From: Liolophura sinensis
Taxonomy: Eukaryota; Mollusca; Polyplacophora; Chitonida; Chitonidae
DNA: 44,897 nt
Direction: 5' to 3'
NCBI RefSeq assembly: GCF_032854445.1
Contig: NW_027018301.1
Location: 1 to 44,897, forward strand
Below are positions 32,571 to 42,300 of the stretch, in pieces. The notes below the pieces were generated by a model. It searched no databases. It saw only the letters and a list, made by a program, of their open reading frames with translations, and was not told the DNA's origin. Made by a program: the position numbers and the translations under genes. Every line of letters begins with the position of its first letter. Positions within the stretch are counted from its first letter, which is position 1.

Positions 32571-34684
32571 CTGCAACGAAACAGACTGAATTTCAAAAAC
32601 TCTGTAGACACTTAGTAATGTTTAATTACTTAACATGGTTCCGCTTCTATAACTCACTCACAGATCGCAACTGACCTGTTGCGTATTGTTTTTGTAACTA
32701 ATGTCTAACACTGCCATAGAGGAAAAAGACACCGTACAGGTGTATAGTTCCGAGTAAAATTTATTACGTGTTCAGATTTATGTGACGCACTGGCGATACA
32801 GCCAGCTATAAATCATTAATTGTTGAGAGGAATTATAACCAGCTATAAATCAGCAAATCATGGGCAAAATTATAGCCAGAAAGAAATTAGTAAATGTTGG
32901 CAGAAATTATAACCAACTAGAAATAAGCAAATGATCGACCAAAAAAAAAAAAAAAAAAGAAAAGAAAAAAAAAAAAAATAGAGAAAATCAAACGGACGGA
33001 AAATTCAGTGTAAATAATTGAATGAATAACTTCTCATACTTTGTGCTTACCCATTTCAAACTCACATTACAGCCCACCTGTTGGATAGTTTGGGGACATT
33101 AGGCAATGTAAAGTTGCACGTCTAAAGCAAACCTCGATGTGACCAGTTCTTATACTGGGGTCTGTCACTTCAGTCGCGTGTACACAGATTTGCAGCAATA
33201 CCCCGTGGTTTGAGTGCATGTTTCTACTTACACGAATGGATAATTAAATATAGCATTATTCTTCAGAGATATGGGAGGAGGAGGGGTAGATATTAAAAAA
33301 CATGACGAACTTGAAAAATTCGTCATTCTGATAAATAGAATACCCTTGACTTGTTATGCCCACTTATTTTCCGGAATTTTTCACATCTTGACAAAGTTTA
33401 AATAGGGTGTACGGACACTGGAAAGGTTACAGAACGACCAAGACAAACTGGGCGTAACAACATTTGATCGAACCATGTATCTAAATACCACCAGGAAACA
33501 AATAAAAAAAGAATAAAAAACCGGGAAGAAAAAAGAACAATATATGTTTAGACACTGAATGGCGAAGTTCCCAGTTGGAGTCAGTTATGATGAGCTAAAA
33601 TAAGCACAATTTACAGAATGGCCTTTATACGCCCTGTCTCTCACACGATAAAAAGGGGACATATTCCATTTGCCCTGTGTTAACGCTTTCACGCGGTGTC
33701 CTTGAAAACGCTCGAGCACAGTCATGTAATTTCCGTTATCGGAAGAATTAACGGACGAATCATCGCAAAGGCTGCTCCCGCTATACATTTTCTCTCTCCC
33801 AAGTATGGAATCCGTATGTGGACATTCGAATTTTCTTAATTTCAATGTTACAAATATTAGGTGGAAAACCAAAAGGTCCAAAGCTGTACAAACTTTCGCT
33901 GTGAACATTCCTGTTTTTGCCTCGCACATCGCGGTTTCGACCTTGGCACATTCACGTTTTCGTCTTTCGCTCTTTCGTGTTTTCGTGTTTTCAGCCTTAT
34001 ATTTGTCATGCCAAAATGTAAAAAACGCAAGTGATCATATCCGGCTTCCAAAGAAACGAATGTGTAAGTCAAATGCCATCTATGGTTTCGGTGTCCAAGT
34101 AAGGCGATCACTCATTCACGGCCGTCTCTTGTCACCTGGGTCACTCAGGGATCTCTGTGACAAAAGGCGGCATCAACTGGGTGATCATCCAGTTTGAATA
34201 CTTCAACTTCAGAAAAAAAAACGAAAGGAAAACCCGTTACAATGACCTTCATTGGCTACATCCTCTCAGCAGAGTGATCTATTTATGAAAATAAGAATAT
34301 GTGGTGAGGACGAATCCAGCATAGGCAAGTGGGCGGGAAGTAGAAGGGCCTTTTCAGGACTCCTTAGTTGTGCTTCCATGTCGCTGCTCGTCATGACAAC
34401 TGAGATGCCTGGCCGGTAATGTAACATATGTAATAGACGCACGGAACATGTAATTAAGCCAACGCCTCCCCTGGTGATACCTTCCACTCCGCCAACTTGT
34501 AGAAAGGGCCATGAATATTTCAATCGTAGCCATCCCGGGAGAGATTCTCTTGATGGATTTTAAAATACATTACGTGGAAATATATCTAAAACTTGTCCTG
34601 AATTACCGCCATCGTTGAATGGTAGATGCTCTGCAAGGGGAGATTTAGGCAGGGGGAGGGGCGGATTATCTGGTACATTGCATA
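32571..34684. other. Unassigned sequence upstream of the visible exons
   Basis: Probably a long 5' intron or the promoter side of the cysteine-rich gene. An A-rich tract lies at 32940-32980. The overlapping ORFs at 33585-34197 show no domain. No exon with compatible phase was found. Confidence 0.4.
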
Positions 34685-34786
34685 TGAACGATGGCATATT
34701 TATATTAGAGCTTATCAGGCATATGGTATATGCACAATTTATTGTGGTACAGTGTGTTGGGCACATGTGAGGTGATCGATGATATA

Positions 34787-35516
34787 AACTGAGGGCCAAA
34801 AGAAACTTTACGACTCCATGAGTTAAATTTAACCAGCCTTTTCATCAAATTAATATCAAATTATTGTAGGAAAACATTGTACGAAGCATATTCCCATGTG
34901 CGACAAGCGTAATATACGCCCACACGAATTTGTTTTGAGACGTTACACACAGTGTGCTGGACTTGACTAAAAACCACAAAAGTAATGCCTCGATTGACCC
35001 CAGAAAAACGCGAGAGGGCCCTGGGTGTGGTATCCATGGCAGCCACCCATGCCCACTTTGCAAGGACCTTCGGCTGCTCTCGTGTAACTGTGTCAAACTT
35101 GATGCAAAGTTACAGACAGACAGGACAGACATGGGACAGGCCAAGAACACACAGGCCAAGGGTAACTACACCCAGAGAAGGCGGGTACCTACGCACCTTA
35201 CACCTAAGTAACCGCTTCCTGACAGTGACGTCATCGTCAATCAATGCCTTAGGTCACCGGGTCAGGCGGCAGATCGTGTCCAGGAGACTCATGGCTCACG
35301 GAATTAGGGTCTATCGGCCATTCAGAGGGCAGCTGTTGACAGCCGAACATCGTCGCCAGAGGTTGCAAGATTTGAGGGCTGCTTTGTCCGTTCTGACTCA
35401 AGACTTTCAATGAGTCATTGGTCTTTGCAATATATTAAACTTCAGTCATCCTGTCTTTTTCTTTGGCAAAATAAATGGATTTGAACTTTTTGTAAAGTTT
35501 CTTTTGGGAGTCAGTT
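34787..35516 (+). mobile_element. Tc1/mariner-family deletion derivative, 730 bp
   Basis: 25-bp terminal inverted repeats (34787-34811 and 35492-35516) match at 22 positions and share CCAAAAGAAACTTTAC. TA is present immediately outside both ends (34785-34786 and 35517-35518), the expected target duplication. The interior encodes only the DNA-binding half of a transposase. It is non-autonomous as it stands. Confidence 0.92.
34985..35413 (+). CDS. Truncated Tc1-type transposase, DNA-binding domain only
   Basis: 142 codons from ATG to TGA without interruption. Residues 1-50 form a first helix-turn-helix like that of Tc1 transposases (TPEKRERAL, then AHFARTFGCSRVTVSNLMQS). A basic linker follows (DRPRTHRPRV, about 51-60) and then a second HTH-like region (about 65-125, ending LTAEHRRQRLQ). 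Full-length Tc1 transposases are about 340 aa and carry a DDE catalytic domain after this point. Here it is deleted, and the frame ends a few residues later. The ORF could in principle make a protein that binds the inverted repeats without cutting. Expression is unknown. Confidence 0.85.
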   Translation: MPRLTPEKRERALGVVSMAATHAHFARTFGCSRVTVSNLMQSYRQTGQTWDRPRTHRPRVTTPREGGYLRTLHLSNRFLTVTSSSINALGHRVRRQIVSRRLMAHGIRVYRPFRGQLLTAEHRRQRLQDLRAALSVLTQDFQ

Positions 35517-35524
35517 TATTTATT

Positions 35525-35761
35525 GGGATCTTCCGTGGCTCAGTTGGTTAGTACGCTAGCGCGGCGTAATTACCCAGGAGTCTCTCACCAATGCGGTCGG
35601 TGTGATTTCAAGTCCAGCTCATGTTGGCTTCCTCTCCGGCCGTACGTGGGAAGGCCTGCCAGCAACCTGGTGATGGTCGTGGGTTTCCCTCGGGCTGTGC
35701 CCGGTTTCCTCCCATCATGATGCTGGCCACCGTCGCATAAGTGAAATATTCTTGAGTGCAG
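35525..35761 (+). mobile_element. SINE-A copy with intact tRNA head, tail truncated
   Basis: The head reads TGGCTCAGTTGGTTAG, an excellent A-box, with the B-box-like TTTCAAGTCC about 60 nt later. The central domain is complete and the copy stops at 'gtgaaatattcttgagtgca', lacking the (AAAT)n end. It starts 7 bp after the TA duplication of the Tc1/mariner element. Confidence 0.88.
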
Positions 35762-35892
35762 GTTGTTGGCGGACTTTCCCACGGATCGCCGGAGAGAAAG
35801 CGAGCATAAACTGAACTTGAACCCACAGCGAGTGCATTGGTGAGAGGCTCCTGGGTCATTGAGCCGCGCTGGTGTGTCAACCACCTCGGCGG
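35762..35892 (-). mobile_element. SINE-A 5' half in inverted orientation
   Basis: The complement begins with a tRNA-like head (CCGAGGTGGTTGACAC) and the B-box-like GGGTTCAAGTTC. It ends at about the head/central-domain border. It is joined directly to the truncated tail of the plus-strand copy. Confidence 0.8.
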
Positions 35893-36200
35893 TATATTGA
35901 TTGTACTAGGGCGTATCAGGTACATGGGATATGCACGATGGTATATTTATAATGGTACAGTGTGTCGGGCATATCTCAGGTGATCAATGATATATTTATT
36001 GTACTAGAGAGTGTCGGAAACGTGGCATATGCGCGATGGTATATTTAGTATGGTACAGTGTTTCGGTCACATGGCATATGATTGATGTTATATTTATTGT
36101 GGTACAGTGTGTCGGGCACATATCAGGTGATCGATGACATATTCATTGTACTATAGCGTGTGGCATATGAACGATGGCATATTTATTGTAACACAGCTTA

Positions 36201-37800
36201 ACTGTGACACTCAGGTAATGTAATGAATTAAAGGGACATACTGCCGAAAGAAAGGAGTTGGTTCATTTGACTCCTAACTAAACGCCCTAGGCCTACATTT
36301 TTCGAAAAATGCCAATTAAGAGAATTACTTGTGAAAATCCTTCACAGGTGCTCAATGTCCGCCAGACGTAATAAAGCAAGTTGCACGGTAGACTGCATAA
36401 TTACAACACACCGCCGTGTATGACATCCCAAGTTCTACGACCAAAACCCCCTCCCCCACCCCCGATCCCGTCGTCTACACAACAAACCAGCCAAAAAAGT
36501 CAATCCTCGGACTGTTTCTAAACATATCGACTTGAGCGAGCGGATGAGTCGAAGAAAAACACCGGATAAAACCGAACAGTCGATTGTCCATTCAAGGCAC
36601 TAAGATATTTGTCGGCAGCCATCTAGAACTTTTAACTATGTGCACATGTAGATGAAGTTGGAGTTTAAAGTTGGAGCAAATGTTTTTTGGGCGTGGCAGT
36701 ATTTTCCTTTAATGATGGCTTCCACAGTAGCACTGAATCTTTATTTCTGGCTTATCTTTAATTATTTATTTGCGTGTTATTGTATTCATGATGCTACGTT
36801 GGCTAAACGGCTTCGAGCTGGCAATTCCTGCGTTCCACCGTTCTTATTGTCCGTGGGGCCTTGGTCCGCAGAAATCGTGCTGAAGTTCAGGATCTCTTGC
36901 CATTCACCAGTATGGTGTGCAGGTGTTTGCGTCACACATGTGAAATCTTGTCACCAACTTAACAAAGGTGGATGGTTTTCCAGGCCATTCAGGATTCCAT
37001 AAAAGTAACCACCATGTAATATGTGAAAAATAAATTTGAGTACACTACTAAACAACAAACTGCTAAATAAATTACATGAATAATGTAATGGCTTTGACCA
37101 CACCATTAGGAAAGTGACTTGAAATGAAGGAACCAAATGTCAGCAGCTTTACAAGAAATGGCCTGTGCGCAAATTAGATCGTAAACCTAAGGCAATGTGA
37201 ATCAGTAGGGAGGGTACGCATTGAAAGGCGGCATATTAGCCTAAATCATGCATGCATGTACATTTGTACACTGTGTTAAAGATAGCTCACATCCTAACAG
37301 GAATGCTTTAAATATGCCATCCTGTAATGTCGAAGGCAGTGTCTCGACATTATAATGGTTTGTGGCGTCATAATTGCCTGATATTCATACGAAATGTTTC
37401 GATATTCCACACTGCACCTCCATTGATCCTCGGCAATATATCCGCCTACCTTGAAGTCCATTAAGTAGACGGTCGTGGTGAGAAAATGAAAGGACAGACA
37501 AACAGAAAGGGATTTTTTCAATTATAGTTAGATATTCAGATATCATCTGTCCAGAACACGGCCACGTTTAGAGTAAAGTAGCCCCAAACTCCCAGGAGCA
37601 TTGACATTAACAGCGGCTGGTGTAGAGAATTACCGCGGTTTAGGTGGATGCAAGAGATGGTCGTGTATTCCGTGATTGTCCCGTAAAGTGTTACCCAAAG
37701 CTCTAGGAGAGAAACCAGAGCTTTCCCTTGTCACAATGATTTTTATCCACAGTTAATGTTATGAGTTATCCACTATTACTGTTACTGGCATGATTGGTAT
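36201..37800. other. Unassigned intergenic sequence
   Basis: About 1.6 kb with no supported exon. The 116-codon ORF at 36652-37002 begins with a hydrophobic stretch but has no recognisable domain and no splice or poly(A) context that convinced me. Confidence 0.45.
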
Positions 37801-37804
37801 GGAT

Positions 37805-38600
37805 ATTTTTGGAATACATGTGTGCATCATTTGTCGTACAATGGATGTTTCAAGGAATACATCTGGGCCATTTATGCGCGTACTTTGGATATTTCGTGGA
37901 ATACACCCATGTTTTATGAGTGTTTCGTGGAATACACCCATGTTTTATGAGTGTTTCGTGGAATACATTTCATTTGTCCGTGTTATTTGGATACATACGT
38001 GGTCATTTGCACATGTACTATGGGTGTTTCCTGGAATACACCTGTGGTTATTTGGTCGTGTACTTTGGGTGTCCCGGAATACATCCGTAATCATTTGCTC
38101 ACGTACTATGGGTGTTTCCTGGAATTCATCCGTTGCCCTTTGTCCGTGTGCTTTGTTTGTTTCATGGAATACATCCATGTTCATTTGCTCACGTACTATA
38201 GATGTTTTCTGGAATACATATCTGGCAATTTGTCCATATACTATGGATGTTTCCTGGAATAGATCCGTGGTCATTTATCCCTGTACTAAGGATATTTCCT
38301 GGAATACATCCGTGGTTATTTGTCCGTCCTCAATGGATGTTTCCTGGAATAGATCCGTGGTCATTTATCCCTGTACTAAGGATATTTCCTGGAATACATC
38401 CGTGGTTATTTGTCCGTCCTCAATGGATGTTTCCTGGAATAGATCCGTGGTCATTTATCCCTGTACTAAGGATATTTCCTGGAATACATCCGTGGTTATT
38501 TGTCCGTCCTCAATGGATGTTTCCTGGAATACACCCGTGGTCATTTGTCCCTACACTATGGATGTATCTTGGAATATATCCATACTGATTGCTCGCTGTA
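37805..38600. repeat. Minisatellite, ~45-bp unit with a 90-bp higher-order repeat
   Basis: The unit is 'gatgtttcctggaatagatc' + 'cgtggtcatttatccctgta' + 'ctaag'. From about 38240 to 38520 a 90-bp two-unit block repeats three times almost perfectly. Earlier copies (37840-38230) are more diverged. Since 45 is a multiple of three, all frames tend to stay open, which explains the 278-codon ORF at 37790-38626. Confidence 0.93.
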
Positions 38601-38743
38601 GGCCTACTCTGGGTGATTCATTCTGAATGTATCATGGGTGTTCCTTGAAATCTATTCAGAAGTAATCATACACGGGTAGCATCTTGACTCGGGAAACATA
38701 ATCCTGCATAAAACTGGGAGGATTCCATAAAGGTGGAAAAACT

Positions 38744-38815
38744 TTATTGGTTGGTGTTTAATATTTTATTGGTTGATGTTTTACGCTGTGGTCAACAATT
38801 GCTTATTTATATGAT
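38744..38815 (-). mobile_element. Degraded SINE tail fragment
   Basis: 'ttggttgatgttttacgctg' followed by 'tggtcaacaattgcttattt' and 'atatgat' resembles the shared 3' tail of SINE-A and SINE-B. It is too diverged to assign to one family. Confidence 0.45.
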
Positions 38816-39119
38816 ACCGTTTAGGTTTATAGCAGATATGACATGTAGATAATCTAGGAGTACAAGAGCAGATGTTTTCCTCTTGAGTAAATCTCAGATA
38901 AAGCATTCGCTTTGCTAATGAAAAATGTCCATGACTATAAATACAAACAATCTCTACAGGTTTACAATACAGTTTCATTTCGCACGCCGTGTTTACTCCA
39001 GACAGGCAATGATATAACATAATATAGTGGTACAAGTTTTTCCAGATATCTTGTTCGTTGATTTAAGCTTTCAGGCTAGAACAACAAGCCGATTGTTCAC
39101 CGCGAGAACACTAAAAACG

Positions 39120-39330
39120 AGCCTCTCACCAATGCGGTCGCTTTGAGTTCAAGTCCAGCTCATGCTGGCTTCCTCTCCGACCGTAAGTGGGAAGGTCTGA
39201 CAGCAATCTGCGGATGGTCGTGGGTTTCCCCGGGCTGTGCCCGGTTTTCACCCACCATAATGCTGGCCGCCGTCGTATAAGTGAAATATTCTTGAGTACG
39301 GCGTAAAACACCAATCAAATAATAAATAAT
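39120..39330 (+). mobile_element. SINE-A copy, 5' truncated
   Basis: Starts at 'gagcctctcaccaatgcggt', just after the A-box region. It keeps the B-box-like GAGTTCAAGTCC, the central domain, GTCGTATAAGTGAAATATTC, TTGAGTACGGCGTAAAAC and an (AAAT)n end. It is one of the best-preserved tails in the window. Confidence 0.88.
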
Positions 39331-42300
39331 AAAAACGATCCCCGTGTTAGTCTAGAACATCTACACCAATGCGCAGTACACCGTTCTCCTCAAAGATCAT
39401 ATACTCATTTAAATAAGGGTAAATTTCTAACGACATTAGCTCACTACACCTTTCTCACAATATCAACACATGACATATCAGTAATAGAAGTTTCATGTAA
39501 TATTTATGGACGCATTGGTCTGTTAGGCGTGATCAGTAGACCTGCAAGACAAAGCAAGAGGGAACTTCTATACAATCAAAGATCAAAGAACTGACTTTAT
39601 TTTCTTTACAGCATGTAAAAGCATTTCAAAGCTACATCCTGAAACCATTTGAATACACCTGAGCTGGTTCATTAAAAAGCAAATCAGCGTTCCAATTTCA
39701 TAAATCACACTCATCCTTAGTAGGTGTACATATTTTACCAAACTGTTTTTTTATGGAAACTCCTTATAAATTGACGATGAACATGACGTGTAAGTTTTTC
39801 AATTTTGTATTAAATGTTTGGGTATCAGCCCTCGATGGTAGGGATCTGATCCTCTGTTGTGCTTCAAGCAGAGCAAGACGAAACCAGACGAAATATACAA
39901 TATATATGAAAGATTCCCTCACTAAAATAGTATAGTTTTTGTATTATTTATTAATCAAAGTGGTCGTCAGTTGATCCACCCTCGCCGGTTTCACCGCCAG
40001 CATGCGTTTATAACATCGTTGCGTTGTGCTAAAGGAGGACAAGCGGAGTAAAAAAAACGATTACAGCATCTGTAAGACGTTGCCCTAACAGCCCACCCTA
40101 TGATTATTTACCTGAATTTACTTGTGTGATATACAATCGTTAGGTTGATGTAAAAGGCGGCATTAATTTAAAGATCAACGGCAAAGTAAGCGTCTGTTTA
40201 CAGAAGCTCTCTTCCCACACAAATCAATTTGATCCTGTTAATGACGAATAAGACTTAATTACGTGTGCTAGTCAGATACGCCGATCTCATTTACAACATT
40301 AGCACATTCTAGGTCGATTACATTGAGTAAAGTATCAACATCATCATATAAACAAGTCCACAATATGTGTGTAAGGGCTAGGTGAGGCTAGATGTCATCC
40401 TTATGAGTAACACGTCTCTCTCTTCAATCCATCAGTGGAAATAGCCAATAAATAATCTTAAAACGGGCGGTAGATTTAAGACTGACATTTTCAATAAGCA
40501 CCCTTTGCGTGAAGCATCTCTCCGCGACACTAAGCCTAAAGCTTCCATAGTGATAAGCTTATGGTTGTCTTATAGATTTTTGTTCCAGTTGAATCCATGG
40601 GGAGGACGGTTAACATTGTATTAACCGGGCCATTTGCGGAAGGTTCTCTGCATCCTTTGTATAGAAAATGTCCAATAACCTGTTGTTTAACGTGAAAGTC
40701 AATACATGCAATAATGGGGACCATGGCCAATCCTCAGAAAAAAATTCCTGTCAGCTTTTTAGTCCACGCACAATGTACAGCGCATCAATGCGGTATGAAG
40801 TGACCAGAGCCATGAAAAAAATACTGGAGAAGATAAATAAAACATAAGATGACGTGACGCGGTAACGGCGGAAATACCCCCGGTAGAGTGAGGCGTTTTG
40901 TGGCACGGCTTTCAAGATTGTTTTCAGCAGACTGTTTTCGGTTCCTCACCAGGGAATACTTTACTGTACAGCTTCCGGACAGCTCTCTGCAAATTGTGTT
41001 AGGTGTCTAAATTTCATGCTCTTTCTTAAGTCATTCTCAGACCCCATTTGGTGTCCATAATCAAGCAAAAACAGATAATACGGCAAAATGGACCACCTTC
41101 CGTGTCTGATTCTGTCAGCCGACATTTTCTTCTCCGGACACTGCACAGCCACAGAGGTAGACATGATGAGTTTCCTGGTTATTTGGATCTATACCACTAT
41201 GCATGTCCACGTGATGTGCAAAGAGCCTGTAAACCACACCCCTCCCCCCACCACCGCCCCTCTCAGCAATCATGCCACGTCTGTGTCTGCCCCCGGGCAC
41301 ATTCGTGCAAGCGCTGAGGGAAATTTACTGTTCATGAAATCATGACAGTGTTTTAAGAGAACAAGTAAAATGTCAGAGAGTGTTGCAGCTCCGCCGCTGG
41401 CACGGGTGACATTAACAGGCTCTGCATGCCCCGGGGGTGATCTTTACCAGTACTTAGATCAATACTACTTGACCGCGAAGTATTCCCTTAGAGGGTCGCG
41501 CCTCTAGTGACGAATTAACCGTGGTATAATGACCAGTCAAAATGCAATCCTGTGAATCGGGTAAACAGTCAAGAGGCCACGCTTTACCGCAAAGAACACA
41601 ACAATGTCACAGTGCTACTGTAAAAAAAAAACAACAACAAAAAACAATCTGTTAAATTTAAGAGAAAGTCTGTTGTCTAGTGATGCTAGAATGGATTCTG
41701 TTAGATTATTCTGTTAAGTATAACACACATATTCTATAAGTTCAACAGAAAGATTCTTTCGGATTAAACAGGACTTCGTTTTGAATATGACACAGTGTTG
41801 TGTTAAATTCACAGAATACATTCTAGCTTCACTCAGACAAACCTTTCTGTTAAATTTTTTAGTGTATGCTAGCGTCAGTTTATCAGGTGTCATTGGTTCC
41901 GCTATCAAACCATAAAGCTTAATCGTCTTCGTTGAACAGTGTCATCCAAAACCATCACTTTCAGACATCGAATGATCATGACATTTTGCTATCAAACTAA
42001 GAAACTAAGAGTTTGGTAGAGATCGCTTCATCCCCAGCTAAGAATGGCAACGTCACAGTGGAAGAGCATAACATATCCGAGACAAATACTTGCTTGTTAC
42101 TTTCTGGAACAAAAGCGGTCTATGTGAAAAAAATCAAAATGAACTTTACACCATTTAAAATAAATAGGCAAATTATTTGTATCAAGAGATACGTCCTGGC
42201 CAAAATTACTCCCTGGCAATAAATGTTCACAGAACTATAAATATAGATAACACTGTCACTAATGTTGTAACACGAAGAAATCTACTTGATGTGTGAGAAT

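Larger units (their letters stand above)
34685..36200. repeat. Tandem array, ~50-bp unit, interrupted by transposons
   Basis: The unit is of the form 'tatttattgtggtacagtgt' + 'gtcgggcacatatcaggtga' + 'tcgatgaca'. About two units lie at 34685-34786 and about six at 35893-36200. The intervening sequence is a Tc1/mariner derivative and two SINE-A copies inserted into the array. Confidence 0.8.

Noticed and set aside
33585-34197. Overlapping ORFs of 84-130 codons on both strands
   Set aside because: No domain, and no exon with phase compatible with the cysteine-rich gene. The composition is biased by repeated 'cgtttt' words near 33950.
36652-37002. 116-codon plus-strand ORF with a hydrophobic N-terminal part
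   Set aside because: No recognisable domain, no promoter or poly(A) signal in place, and composition like the surrounding intergenic DNA.
37294-37521. Possible signal-peptide first exon for the cysteine-rich gene
   Set aside because: The apparent start is TTG rather than ATG. The donor-like GTAGGC is in phase 0, which does not match the phase-1 start of the exon at 32408-32570.
37790-38626. 278-codon ORF on the plus strand
   Set aside because: It lies entirely over a 45-bp minisatellite whose period keeps frames open. The translation is the same 15 residues repeated, and overlapping frames are equally open.
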